64,000 nucleotides of DNA from Stieleria varia (GCF_038443385.1 NZ_CP151726.1:7688001-7752000); one strand, 5' to 3'; shown: positions 26,996-36,475, numbered from the stretch's first letter. The notes: a model not told the origin generated them from the letters alone. Program-made: numbers and translations.

Positions 26996-29900
26996 TCAGG
27001 ATTCTTCAAACAGAGGAGTCTCAGTTTTCGATTCGTTGACAACTCGCTGCGCCGCTTTCAGTCCGATCAGCCAGAACAATGCCGGGTGAACGAAGAAGTC
27101 GAGCAACGTCGAGCTAATCAGACCCCCGAGGATGACGGTTGCGACTGGATACAGGATTTCTTTGCCGGGTTCGCCCGCCGCCATGACCAACGGAACCAAC
27201 CCGATTCCGGAAGTGAGTGCAGTCATCAGCACGGGAGCGAGACGTTCCAGTCCGGCGCGAACGATCATCTCCTTCGACCAGTCCTCGCCTTCGTGCTGCA
27301 CAAGATGCAGGTAATGGTTCAGCAACAGGATGCCGTTGCGTGATGCGATCCCCGCCAGTGATATGAATCCGACCATTGCGGCAACCGTCAGCGTTTGACC
27401 GGTGATGACCAACGCGGCCACCGAACCGATAAACGCCATCGGCAAAGCCATCATCACTTGCAGCGACAGATTGACGCTGCGGAACATTGTGTACAGCACC
27501 AAAAACACGCCGAGGAGTGAAACCGCGAACAGGATGCCGATCACCCGCGAGGCCGACTGCTGGCTTTCAAACTGACCGCTGTACTGAACGAAATAGCCCG
27601 GCGGCAGTGATTCGACGATCGGCTGGACCTTTTTTTGAATGTCTTGCACCACATCGACCACACCGCGCTCGGACACATTGCATTGCAACACGATCCGCCG
27701 CCGAACATTTTCTCGATTGATCGTGTTTGGCCCGCCGGATTCGTAAATGTTGGCGACCGATTCCAGTGGCAGCTTGCCGCCATCGGCGAGGTCAATCGTC
27801 AGGCGACGCAGCGTTTGCAGGTTTTCGCGATAGTCTTCATCCAGACGCAGCATCAGGTCGAATGTTCGTTGTCCAATCAAGATTTCGGAAACCACCTGTC
27901 CGTTCAATGCCGTTTCGATGAACTCATTTACCTCCACTGCGCTAAGGCCGTAGAGCAGCAACTTGTCGCGATCTAGTTCGATTCGCATTTGCGGAATGAT
28001 GACTTGCGGTTCAACCAACAAGTCGGTCACGCCCGGCACAGCTGACATCGCTGCTTCCATCTCCCCCGCTTTGCGACGGAGCAAGTCGAGATCATCACCG
28101 TAAATTTTGATACCGATCTGTGCCTTCACGCCGGAAATCATGTGGGAGATCAAGTGGGCGATGGGTTGTTCCACAGCGGTCACAATGCCGGGAATGTCGG
28201 CCATTGCTTCACGAATTTCTTCGAGCTGTTCTTCACGGGAACGCGGTGAATCTGGATCGAGTTCCAGGATCAACTCGCTCATGTTGACGCCCTCGGCGTG
28301 CTCATCCAACTCAGCACGACCGGTTCGCCGAACAAATCCTTTGATGTCTTCGATCTGACGCAATCGAGTTTCAATGCGACCGGCGATGTCGTTGGAAGTT
28401 GTCAGCGAAGTTCCCGGAGGAAGCACCACGTTTAGCTGCACCGCACCCTCGTTAAATGGCGGCAAAAAATCGCGTTCAAGACTCACTAGGAACATGCCGG
28501 CCAACGCAACCAACACCGCCGTAACGGCGAGGTTCAGTCGCGGCACCGTGAGACTGAAGCGGATGACTTTGTCGCCAACCCATTTGATCGCTCGCAAGAC
28601 CAAGCCGTCTTTCTCCTGTCCCTTGAGTTTCTGCTTGCCGAGCAACCAGTACGAGAGCACGGGAGTGACGGTCAAGGAGACCAGCAGCGACGATAGGATC
28701 GAAACGATGTAGGCGACACCGAGCGGAGCAAATAGACGCCCTTCCATGCCCGACAGTGCGAATAGCGGCAGGAACACAAGGATGACGATCATCGTGCCGA
28801 ACACGATCGAGTTACGGATTTCGATGCTGGCTCGAAACACGACCAACAGCGGATGCTTTGGGTTTTCGCTCGCGCGGTTTTCCTTCAATCGGCGATAGAT
28901 GTTTTCCACATCGACAATAGCGTCATCCACCAATTCACCGATCGCAACGGCCAAACCGCCCAAGGTCATGGTGTTGATCGACAATCCAAAAACGGAAAAA
29001 ACGATCGCGGTCATCACCAAAGAAAGTGGGATCGCCGTCAACGTAATGAATGTGGTGCGGACATTCATGAGAAACAGGAACAGGATGATGACGACCAGGA
29101 TACCGCCATCGCGAAGTGCTTCGGCCACATTCTCAATCGCTCGGTCGATGAACGACTTTTGGGTGTAAAGCGGTTCGATGCGAAGGTCACTGGGAAGCGA
29201 AGGACGCAAGTCGTCGATCGCCGCCATCACATCTTCGGTTACTCGCCGCGTGTCAGCACCGGGTTGCTTGTTGATGGTGAGAATGACGGCTGGTCCTCCG
29301 GACCACCCAGAAGTGGAAAACTGAGAATTGAGAGGGGGAGAGTTCTTTTCGTCTCCATTCTCTGTTCTCAATTCTCCATTTCTTACAAACGCCGAACTAT
29401 CGCCACGTTTCACCTGCGGGCCTTCGATGACATTTGCAATCTGCCCCAGCGCGATCGGACGTCCTTCTTTCAGCGTGACGACGACTTTTTGCAGGTCTTC
29501 AATTTTCTGAACGCGACCCAATGCACGAACGAGCAGCTCGTTCGGACCTTGTTCGTCCAGGTATCCGCCGGTCGCATTCTGGTTGCTGTTCTGAACTGCT
29601 TGCTTGACTTCGTTCAGCGACACACCGAAACGCAGCATGGCATCTGGATCAACCAAAACTTGAAACTGCTTTCGCCCGCCGCCCATGGTGAATACTTGCG
29701 AAACACCAGGTATCGTGAGTAGCCGTTGCCTGACCACCCAATCACCAAGCGTTCGTAACTCAAGCGGTTCGGTCACACCTTCGTCGCTCCACATTCCCAA
29801 CATCAGGATTTGACCCATGATCGAAGAGATCGGTGCGAGGGTTGGTTTGACGCCCTGCGGCATCCGTTCTTGAACGAGTTGCAATCGTTCGTTGACGATT

Positions 29901-30223
29901 TGACGGTCGTTGTAAATGTCCGTGTTCCAGTCAAACTCGACATAGATGACCGAGATACCGACGCCGGATGAACTACGAACCGCTTGCACGCCGTTGGCCC
30001 CGTTGACCGCTGTTTCAATCGGGAACGTAATCAGGGTCTCCACTTCTTCCGGCGCCAACCCTGGTGCTTCGGTCATGATGACCACGCGCGGCCGGTTCAG
30101 GTCGGGGAAGACGTCAATCGGGGCCTGCATCGCCTGCCAAGTCCCGTAGCCCACCAGGAACATGGCAACGGCGATCACGAGCAGGCGTTGTCGGAGTGCG
30201 AAACGGATGATTGAATTTAACAT
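26996..30223 (-). CDS. cusA: CusA/CzcA-type heavy-metal efflux RND permease
   Basis: 1075 residues, the usual length of the inner-membrane RND pump. It opens MLNSIIRFALRQRLLVIAVA and carries IDVFPDLNRPRVVIMTEAPG, the TM4 relay GELVDDAIVDVENIYRR, and GMEGRLFAPLGVAY and RNGILLLNHY in the two membrane halves. Ion exported is probably Cu, Ag, Zn, Co or Cd; the substrate-defining Met/Glu residues cannot be assigned safely by eye. About residues 281-302 contain an unusual low-complexity insertion with an internal palindrome. CusB-like adaptor is encoded 188 bp upstream; no outer-membrane channel gene is in the window. Confidence 0.93.
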   Translation of the reverse strand: MLNSIIRFALRQRLLVIAVAMFLVGYGTWQAMQAPIDVFPDLNRPRVVIMTEAPGLAPEEVETLITFPIETAVNGANGVQAVRSSSGVGISVIYVEFDWNTDIYNDRQIVNERLQLVQERMPQGVKPTLAPISSIMGQILMLGMWSDEGVTEPLELRTLGDWVVRQRLLTIPGVSQVFTMGGGRKQFQVLVDPDAMLRFGVSLNEVKQAVQNSNQNATGGYLDEQGPNELLVRALGRVQKIEDLQKVVVTLKEGRPIALGQIANVIEGPQVKRGDSSAFVRNGELRTENGDEKNSPPLNSQFSTSGWSGGPAVILTINKQPGADTRRVTEDVMAAIDDLRPSLPSDLRIEPLYTQKSFIDRAIENVAEALRDGGILVVIILFLFLMNVRTTFITLTAIPLSLVMTAIVFSVFGLSINTMTLGGLAVAIGELVDDAIVDVENIYRRLKENRASENPKHPLLVVFRASIEIRNSIVFGTMIVILVFLPLFALSGMEGRLFAPLGVAYIVSILSSLLVSLTVTPVLSYWLLGKQKLKGQEKDGLVLRAIKWVGDKVIRFSLTVPRLNLAVTAVLVALAGMFLVSLERDFLPPFNEGAVQLNVVLPPGTSLTTSNDIAGRIETRLRQIEDIKGFVRRTGRAELDEHAEGVNMSELILELDPDSPRSREEQLEEIREAMADIPGIVTAVEQPIAHLISHMISGVKAQIGIKIYGDDLDLLRRKAGEMEAAMSAVPGVTDLLVEPQVIIPQMRIELDRDKLLLYGLSAVEVNEFIETALNGQVVSEILIGQRTFDLMLRLDEDYRENLQTLRRLTIDLADGGKLPLESVANIYESGGPNTINRENVRRRIVLQCNVSERGVVDVVQDIQKKVQPIVESLPPGYFVQYSGQFESQQSASRVIGILFAVSLLGVFLVLYTMFRSVNLSLQVMMALPMAFIGSVAALVITGQTLTVAAMVGFISLAGIASRNGILLLNHYLHLVQHEGEDWSKEMIVRAGLERLAPVLMTALTSGIGLVPLVMAAGEPGKEILYPVATVILGGLISSTLLDFFVHPALFWLIGLKAAQRVVNESKTETPLFEES
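29319..29381. repeat. Palindromic insertion within the cusA gene
   Basis: The arms AACTGAGAATTGAGA (29319-29333) and TTCTCAATTCTCCATT (29365-29380) are mirror images with few mismatches. They encode a stretch around KNSPPLNSQFSTSG that breaks the ordinary RND sequence without breaking the frame. It looks like a mobile palindromic repeat that landed in-frame in a periplasmic loop. Confidence 0.65.
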
Positions 30224-30410
30224 TGCACAATGATGATGATTGGAGTTTGCAGATTGTTTATGTCTATCTGCTGCTGTGGGTTTTTCTTAAGGCGATCATG
30301 ATTGCGGCAACGCTTCAATCATCTTCATCACACTCAGAGCAAACACCTGCGTCCGCTGTTTCAACTCACGACCATCCATCCTTTATTCTCCGATCTGCAA
30401 CCAACAATCT

Positions 30411-31943
30411 TCAATGGTTGTGTCCTGCGTGTGGATCAACGCCACCGCCAGACTTGTTCTTGAGAGCCATTTGCATCTGATGAGCGCCACGCATCGCAAT
30501 GACGTCACCGGGGAACAGTGAGCCATCGTTGTCGATCACGGCGGAGTACTGATCGCGGTACTTCACATGAACTGGCACTCGGTCGAAGTGACTGCCGTTC
30601 TGCTGGAATACGAATGTTTCCGCTCCTTCGCTCGCCACCGCTTCGACGGGAACCACGATTTGCTCCGGCATTTCTTCGACCGGTACTCGCAACTGCATCC
30701 GTTGACCGGGGACGTAGCGCCATTCGACATAGCGATTGCCGTCGTTGCGACGATCCTTCGCAACTTCGTTTGGAAGCCGAACATAGAAGTTCAAGGTGCG
30801 TGACGTGGCATCCACTTGGTTGGCCAGGTAGGCAATATCCAAGGCTTCGATAACGTGGGATTGGGAGCCTGGTTGTTCGATGATCGCTTCGACTTTCCAA
30901 CCGTTTTGTGACGCACTTCGGAGCTGTCGAATGTCTTGCTCGAACGCAAGACCTTCGATGAACAACTCGTCGTAGTCGGTCAGGATACAAAGTGTTTCGC
31001 CTGCGTTGACGGATTGTCCTTTGTGTACGGCCAAGTCTTGCAGGATCAACGGGCCAGTGTGCTGAGAGCCAGTGTGCTGAGAGCCAGTGTGCTGAGAGCC
31101 AGTGTGCTTGGACGCATCTTCCAGAACGTAATTCGCCTGGACGAAATGCCGAGTCAATCGCAATTCGGCTTCACCGTGGCTATCCACGCTCGGGGTAAAA
31201 ACCTGTAGCTCACGCAGCAGCCGTCGCTCGCGTTCGATTTCATTCACTTGGTCGTCCGACAGGCCGTGCAAACGCAACGCTTCACGCTGAGCACCGAGAT
31301 TCGCTTTCAGCTTGTCGCGGGAGTATTGCCGCTCCAACAGAATCTTACCCGCGACCGCACCGCTTCTGGTGACTTGCTCCAAACGGGTGATCTCGCGATT
31401 CTCCACATCCAGCTCACCGAGTGTACGGACAAAGTCGGTTTGTGCGTTGACGAGGTCTTCGTGGGTCAAACGAATCTGAAATAACAGGCTTCCCGGCTCA
31501 ACCGCTTCGCCTTGCACGGCGTGAACATGGGTGACGACACCGGTCATCGGCGTGGCAACTTGGACTCGCGAGCGACCGGGGCGTTCGACAACCACGGCGG
31601 GGACCGTGATGGAGCGGCGGAACGTTTCCAGCGTGATGGGGCGGATCGTTTCGTCGGACAATCCGATGTTTCGGATCGCTTGCGGTGACAATTCGAGCGA
31701 AGTCGCCTCGTCGTGCCCAGCATGCGTTGCATGATCGTGACCGGCATGTGAATCAACCTCGCCAGCCGCTTCACCCACGTGCGATTCGCCGTCTCCATTG
31801 CGGAACGATACCGCGGTTCGATCGACCCACGCCTTGGTGGCCGGGAACCAATGCTGCCAAGTAAAACCACCGATGATCACAATGATCAGCGTGGCGACGA
31901 ACCAAACCCACTTCATGGGGACTTTGGGCATTCGGATTTTCAT
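30411..31943 (-). CDS. cusB: CusB-type periplasmic adaptor of metal efflux
   Basis: 510 residues. One N-terminal membrane anchor (VWFVATLIIVIIGGFTW) is followed by a His-rich linker (HAGHDHATHAGHDEA). Then come the membrane-fusion-protein domains: a lipoyl/barrel half (VATPMTGVVTHVHAVQGEAV), a helical hairpin around residues 160-240, the returning lipoyl half (LAVHKGQSVNAGETLCILTD) and beta-barrel parts (VPGQRMQLRVPVEEMPEQ). It ends DPHAGHNH, a second metal-binding tail. Between hairpin and lipoyl half is a tandem HTGSQ repeat. It links the CusA pump to an outer-membrane channel. Its start (ATG 31943) follows the His/Cys-rich gene by 248 bp. Confidence 0.9.
   Translation of the reverse strand: MKIRMPKVPMKWVWFVATLIIVIIGGFTWQHWFPATKAWVDRTAVSFRNGDGESHVGEAAGEVDSHAGHDHATHAGHDEATSLELSPQAIRNIGLSDETIRPITLETFRRSITVPAVVVERPGRSRVQVATPMTGVVTHVHAVQGEAVEPGSLLFQIRLTHEDLVNAQTDFVRTLGELDVENREITRLEQVTRSGAVAGKILLERQYSRDKLKANLGAQREALRLHGLSDDQVNEIERERRLLRELQVFTPSVDSHGEAELRLTRHFVQANYVLEDASKHTGSQHTGSQHTGSQHTGPLILQDLAVHKGQSVNAGETLCILTDYDELFIEGLAFEQDIRQLRSASQNGWKVEAIIEQPGSQSHVIEALDIAYLANQVDATSRTLNFYVRLPNEVAKDRRNDGNRYVEWRYVPGQRMQLRVPVEEMPEQIVVPVEAVASEGAETFVFQQNGSHFDRVPVHVKYRDQYSAVIDNDGSLFPGDVIAMRGAHQMQMALKNKSGGGVDPHAGHNH
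31056..31115. repeat. 15-bp tandem repeat in the cusB gene
   Basis: CAGTGTGCTGAGAGC occurs three times exactly at 31056-31100, with a fourth diverged unit to 31115. It encodes HTGSQ repeated in the adaptor protein. The repeat keeps frame and adds His residues. Confidence 0.9.
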
Positions 31944-32191
31944 GGTATCGAAACCAATGGAACAACTGCCGGAGAAACCGATCCACGATTCGGATGCGTG
32001 TGGATCAAAGGAATGTCAACGCCAAGAAGCGTCCGTAGCAGATGAACGGCGAACACCAGCCACACAGGTCAGTGCTTGCGGGTGTCACCAAGAGTGTTGG
32101 AGCTGAGGCACGAGGATCGAAAATCTTTACGACTTCCGCATCGGCAAAGAGGCACGAACACTCTCATCCAATCACGGACGAGAGCGGACCA

Positions 32192-32692
32192 TTACAGACG
32201 CCAAACTTGAGTCTTGAGGCGGAGAGGCGACTGCACGCAGTGCGGATCGGGCGGCGAGCCATACGGCTTGCGTGGTGTGAGCAATTCTTGCGACGACAAC
32301 GACAAGCAACACGTCAGCAAGGGTGACCAATCAACGATCAACATCAACGAAATGTCATTGTCTCGTTGATCCGCAACAATATTGCAGTCCGCTTCGTCGC
32401 AGGATTCATGCGGTGCATGTGAACCCGAACAAGGCAATTCTGAGCAAGGATGTTCGGAAACAATTTCATTCGTGTCGTCATCAAAGCACGGAGCCCGGTG
32501 GCCTTCGTGGGCATGTCCGTCATGATCGTGGCCAGCGTCGTCAAGTCCAACCACGTGCGGAACGTCCAACATCACCTGGTCAACATTGTGACGGTGCGTG
32601 TGACCCGCGTGAGCGTGATGCACGCAACAACCCAGCAGCGCGTGAAGCACTACGGCGATCATCGTCGAATAGGTGAGGAGCTTGTGAAACAT
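32192..32692 (-). CDS. His- and Cys-rich small exported protein (166 aa)
   Basis: I use the ATG at 32692; an upstream ATG at 32725 adds 11 residues. The first 30 residues form a signal/anchor segment (MFHKLLTYSTMIAVVLHALL). The mature part is dense in His, Cys, Asp and Glu: HHAHAGHTHRH, GHDHDGHAHEGH, EHPCSELPCSGSHAPHESC. These are typical metal-chelating clusters. No enzyme motif is seen. As first gene of the minus-strand efflux operon it may sense, buffer or deliver metal to the CusAB pump. Confidence 0.75.
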   Translation of the reverse strand: MFHKLLTYSTMIAVVLHALLGCCVHHAHAGHTHRHNVDQVMLDVPHVVGLDDAGHDHDGHAHEGHRAPCFDDDTNEIVSEHPCSELPCSGSHAPHESCDEADCNIVADQRDNDISLMLIVDWSPLLTCCLSLSSQELLTPRKPYGSPPDPHCVQSPLRLKTQVWRL

Positions 32693-33248
32693 GGTCGCTT
32701 TGAAAAATGCCCCGACGACTGGCAAAACAGTACGAATCGTCGCAGTATTACTATCGAAATTTGGCCGGTGGGTCTACAGCTAAACTACGCAGGAAGGGCA
32801 ATGCACAACCTGTACCAATCGCAAATTAGCGGTGAATCATTAGGAAAAACGGCAAAAACGTCGCCCAGCACCGTTTGAGGTTGTCGTCAACCTGACCGCG
32901 ACAGTGTCGCGTCATGCGACATCAGCGCAACCGCTGGGGCCGAAGGTAGCTCGTCCGGCGGAGGCTTTCTCTATCCCGGGGGGACAACTTGTCGACCTCC
33001 ATGACTTGGTCGAACCGGGGTCAGGCTTTATTGTCAGACCTGCCGCTGTGATTAAAGAACTTTGACATCGCAGCAACGGCATCCATCAATGGTGAATCGC
33101 ACGGACTCTTGTTCCTGACCAGTGCCCCACCGGTATTGATGTGAATGACAACGTCGCTGTCAAGCAATCCTCAACTTGACGTCGCAGTGGTGTCACGCAC
33201 TGGACCAGCTTTTGTCGCCGCAAGTCGCTTTTTGCAAAGACTTAAGAA
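32693..33248. other. 556-bp region upstream of the efflux operon
   Basis: The promoter of the efflux operon should lie near 32700-32900, where an AT-richer patch (ATTAGCGGTGAATCATTAGG) is present. No MerR- or ArsR-type regulator gene and no clear operator palindrome were found. No other gene or RNA is visible before the tRNA. Confidence 0.35.
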
Positions 33249-33322
33249 TGGGCGTTGAGGGACTCGAACCCCCGACCCTCTCGGTGTAAACGAGATGCTC
33301 TAGCCAACTGAGCTAAACGCCC
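33249..33322 (-). tRNA. tRNA-Val (anticodon TAC)
   Basis: Minus-strand cloverleaf: acceptor GGGCGTT pairs with AACGCCC, D-arm GCTC-AGTTGGCTA-GAGC, anticodon stem TCTCG/CGAGA around TTTACAC giving anticodon TAC (codons GTA and wobble GTN), and T-arm GGGGG-TTCGAGT-CCCTC. Length is 74 nt including the discriminator A. The CCA end is not encoded. Confidence 0.95.
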
Positions 33323-33464
33323 GGGTCGTCAGGTCAATGAAATTCGATTGACCTGGATTTGTCTGCTGATTCTATGTCGCCAGATTTGACGATCGGGTTC
33401 ACTTCTTTTCCATAAACACACAATGACGAGCTAAATAACGCACGATCAATAGGTGACGCATTTC

Positions 33465-33519
33465 GTAGTGGACGACGTTACGATTCCCGTGCATTAGGAC
33501 TCGTAACCTCGTCCACTAC
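33465..33519. repeat. 55-bp palindromic repeat
   Basis: Arms GTAGTGGACGACGTTACGA and TCGTAACCTCGTCCACTAC mirror each other with one mismatch, joined through TTCCCGTGCATTAGGAC. It lies in the otherwise gene-free 33323-33653 stretch between the tRNA and rpsU. It could also act as a terminator hairpin, although no T-run follows. Confidence 0.7.
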
Positions 33520-33653
33520 CCCAGTCAATGATCGGTTGTTGCTACGTATTGGCCGATCATGCGGTGCTTGTTCGCCTGGGAAATGCTTTTGAACTCAGAG
33601 TCTTGAGCTCGGATTCTTAGACGCTGGGCGACTGCGCGGTCGCCAAGGTGGGT

Positions 33654-33848
33654 CTATCGGCCAAGCATTCGGGCTCGACGGTTGCGACGTTCCGCTTGGA
33701 TCTTTTGGCGGCGGCGGATTTCGCTGGGCTTCTGATAATGCTCCCGGCGACGCATTTCTTTCTTGATCCCGCTACGCTCAACCAATTTACGGAAACGACG
33801 GACAGCTTCTTGGATTGTTTCGCTGTCACGAACCATCAACTTGACCAT
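33654..33848 (-). CDS. rpsU: 30S ribosomal protein bS21
   Basis: 64 residues, the usual bS21 length. The sequence [19 protein letters not shown], then [20 protein letters not shown] and [16 protein letters not shown], is the conserved bS21 pattern (Val-x-x-x-Glu-x-Ile-x-x-Ala-x-Arg-Arg, basic C-terminus). It binds near the 3' end of 16S rRNA and helps mRNA start selection. It stands alone, as often seen, with the tRNA-Val gene 332 bp further downstream on the same strand. Confidence 0.95.
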   Translation of the reverse strand: MVKLMVRDSETIQEAVRRFRKLVERSGIKKEMRRREHYQKPSEIRRRQKIQAERRNRRARMLGR

Positions 33849-34303
33849 TTTTTCTCCACTAACATTTTGAGTCCTCTTTCAATAAGTACGAAGTTTCACA
33901 AGCAAATGCTCAGACGCCCCCCGAAAAGGGATGTCCGAAGCGCAGTCGTGTTTCGCAGGGCCACGAAGTGTAACGATCGTACTGTGGTTCCTGCAACGGC
34001 CATCTTTTCTTGTTCACCCGGTTTTTTTCGTGTTTTAGGCCGTCTATCCACCGCCCCCGGCCCCGATCCGGTGCGAATCGCTCGGTCGGCAGAATCGATA
34101 CCGCCGGACAAGCCTTCAAAATCCGCAATCTTTACCCGACCGGTGTGACAGGATTGATCGGAACGACAGCGGATTGAGCCCCCAGGAAGGTCCGATTTCA
34201 CGGGAGTTCTCGGCCTGTAACCGTCGGCTGACAGGGGTTCAGGCCCGAGAACGCAGACCGCCCGACCGGCTTGGTTCAAGCCGATCCTCAACACGGACCG
34301 CCG
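33849..34303. other. Gene-free region before the small acidic protein gene
   Basis: 455 bp between divergent genes. It should contain the rpsU promoter and leader. I see no gene, no clear leader-peptide and no strong hairpin. Confidence 0.35.
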
Positions 34304-34489
34304 ATGTCTTCTCCTGCTGCTGCCAACGCCGACCCCTATGAACCTGGACAATTGCTGGCCGAATTGGAGCAACGACAGGATGATGTTCTGGCCCAATTGG
34401 ACGCATTGGACGCTCAGCTGAGCGAAGTGCTAAAGGGGTTGGAGATCTCGGTTGATGAGGATCCGGAGTTGGGCGACGAGGATTCTTGA
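34304..34489 (+). CDS. Small acidic coiled-coil protein (61 aa)
   Basis: Start taken at the ATG 34304 (MSSPAAANADPYEPG); the ATG/GTG-type start at 34271 is less likely. The protein has a heptad-like helix (LLAELEQRQDDVLAQLDALD, then AQLSEVLKGLEIS) and a very acidic end (VDEDPELGDEDS). No Cys or catalytic residue is present. It could be a small helical adaptor; no family is recognised. Codon use is like that of its neighbours, which supports it being real. Confidence 0.5.
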   Translation: MSSPAAANADPYEPGQLLAELEQRQDDVLAQLDALDAQLSEVLKGLEISVDEDPELGDEDS

Positions 34490-34596
34490 GGCGGGCGGTC
34501 AGTTGACTTGCGGGTCGAAGGTGGCGCCGCCTACGCCTGCGGCTTCGGGTCAAACAGGGGGGGGCGTGCGGGGCAAACAGGCTGACGACCGCCCTC

Positions 34597-36459
34597 TCAA
34601 TCGTCGTTGTTTCTTGTCAGGTGGCCGCTGCGACCGATCGCTAGCAGCAGCCACGACATGACGCTGATGCTGCCGCCGACGCCGAGAATGCCCAGCAAGC
34701 TGACGTTTTGCATCCCCATGAATTCGGTCTCGGTAAACAGCAGCGGCGGTACGTTGAATGCCATCATCAGGGACGAACCGAGAAAGACGGCGCTGGTCAT
34801 CATTCCCAACACCAGCCGGTTGACCGATGGGCTGAGTCGCTGATGGTCCAACGAAAGTTTGATGTCGCCACGTCGAATTTGTTGGATCAACGAGATGGCT
34901 TCGTCCGGCGCGGTCTCCAGGAAACTCTCTGCTTCCAAGTAGATGCGTTGGGCTTGTCTCAATCTGCGTTTGGGGCTGATGCGGCGAAGTGCGATTTTAC
35001 GTGCAAGCGACCGGACGACTTCCAGAGAGTCGAAACTCGCACCGAGTTCGCACAGTGTGCCTTCCAACGAAATCAGCATCTTCAGGACAAGCGCCGACTG
35101 ATTGGGCAGCTTGATCGAGTGACGGTGCAGGATCGCGGTCAGCTCGTTGAGCGCGCCGGTCAAGTCAAAACCGCCGAGACTTTGTTTCCCATAGGTGGCA
35201 ACAAAATCCGCGACATCGATGGCCAAGGCCGACTCGTCGAGTGTCGGTGGTGTGCTGCCGACTCGCCTTATGAGACGAACCAAGCGGTTTTGATCGGCGC
35301 GTCCGACCGCGACCAGCATGTCTTCGATATTTTCTCTCAACATTTCATCGATGCGTCCGGTCATCCCGAAATCGAGAATCCCGAGTCGACCGTCATCCAG
35401 GAGAAACAGATTGCCGGGGTGCGGATCGGCGTGGAAGAGCCCCTGGTCAAAGATCATCCCCAAGTACACTTCCGCGAGCGTTTCGCTGAGTCGCTGTTTG
35501 GTGCCGGCGTCGAGCGTGGCCAGCTCTTGTTTGGACCTGATCACGGTGTGTGACTTGGCATCGGTCTTTCCTGGCTCGCCCTCAGTGTCTTTCACGCGAC
35601 CATTGGCTGGTCGTGATGAAGTGGATGGTGATGGGGCAGAAGTCGTCGAGGTGGTTGGCGTGTCCGGTTGGCAGGCATCATCGGTGCCAAAGTAGGCTTC
35701 CAGTGAATGACCGACCATTTCGTCCATCACCAGGACACGTCTTGTGCACAAGGACGTCACCGGAACGGGCACGACGACCTGAGGATGATTTTTGGCGATC
35801 CAATGGGCAAAGTGCTCCAAGCTCTGGCGTTCGCGATCGAAATTGAGTTCACGCGTGATCATCGGGGCGAGCTGATTGGCGACATCGCTCGGTCCCCACG
35901 CCGCGAGAGCTTCGACACGTTCGGCGAGTACGGCTAGGCCGGAGAGGACTTCGATGTCCTCACGGACGGTCTTTTCGATTCCCGCCCGCTGGACTTTAAT
36001 GACTACGCGACGACCATCTTTGAGCCTTGCACGGTGGACTTGTCCGATCGATGCGGTCGCTAGCGGTTTGGGGTCGATGGACGCGAAATGCGACTGGTAG
36101 TCTTCTCCCAGCTCAGCGGCGAGCGTTTTCTGGACCGTTTCGATGCTGTCGGCACGAACGTTGGCGCGAAGGCGTTTGAGTTCTTCGCCGAGTTCCGGTC
36201 CGGTCAGGTCGGGGCGTCCCGCGAGGACTTGGCCGAGCTTGATGAACGTCGGCCCCAGGTCGGTCAGCGCCATGCGAACGCGTTGCTCGCGTGAATATTC
36301 TGCCAGCGGCGTACCCGAGGGGTCTTTGAAGAAACCTCGCAGGGGAAATCGCTCATACTGGCTGAACCAATCCGCCAAACCATATCGCCTCAAGACCGCC
36401 AGGATCTCCCGCCATCGGCGGAGGTTGCGGTACAGTTGTGGGATCGCGGAGATTTTCAT
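34597..36459 (-). CDS. UbiB/ABC1-family atypical kinase
   Basis: 620 residues. The start is the ATG at 36459 (MKISAIPQLYRN); the open frame extends further upstream but into the divergent gene. UbiB signatures are present: TFIKLGQVLAGRPDLTG (KxGQ), PLATASIGQVHRARLKDG (Ala-rich loop), VVIKVQRAG (catalytic Lys), HADPHPGNLFLLDD and LGILDFGMTG (metal Asp363). Two C-terminal hydrophobic helices (LVLGMMTSAVFLGSSLMMAF, VSLLGILGVGGSISVMSWLL) anchor it. Family members are ATPases that support quinone synthesis or lipid handling at the membrane. Residues about 255-305 carry an unusual Ser/Thr/Pro-rich insert. A quinone gene neighbourhood is absent, so the role is inferred from the family only. Confidence 0.9.
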   Translation of the reverse strand: MKISAIPQLYRNLRRWREILAVLRRYGLADWFSQYERFPLRGFFKDPSGTPLAEYSREQRVRMALTDLGPTFIKLGQVLAGRPDLTGPELGEELKRLRANVRADSIETVQKTLAAELGEDYQSHFASIDPKPLATASIGQVHRARLKDGRRVVIKVQRAGIEKTVREDIEVLSGLAVLAERVEALAAWGPSDVANQLAPMITRELNFDRERQSLEHFAHWIAKNHPQVVVPVPVTSLCTRRVLVMDEMVGHSLEAYFGTDDACQPDTPTTSTTSAPSPSTSSRPANGRVKDTEGEPGKTDAKSHTVIRSKQELATLDAGTKQRLSETLAEVYLGMIFDQGLFHADPHPGNLFLLDDGRLGILDFGMTGRIDEMLRENIEDMLVAVGRADQNRLVRLIRRVGSTPPTLDESALAIDVADFVATYGKQSLGGFDLTGALNELTAILHRHSIKLPNQSALVLKMLISLEGTLCELGASFDSLEVVRSLARKIALRRISPKRRLRQAQRIYLEAESFLETAPDEAISLIQQIRRGDIKLSLDHQRLSPSVNRLVLGMMTSAVFLGSSLMMAFNVPPLLFTETEFMGMQNVSLLGILGVGGSISVMSWLLLAIGRSGHLTRNNDD

Positions 36460-36475
36460 GGTGAAAACATTGTGA

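Noticed and set aside
28853-29722. A 289-codon plus-strand frame
   Set aside because: Antisense to cusA; no recognisable domain.
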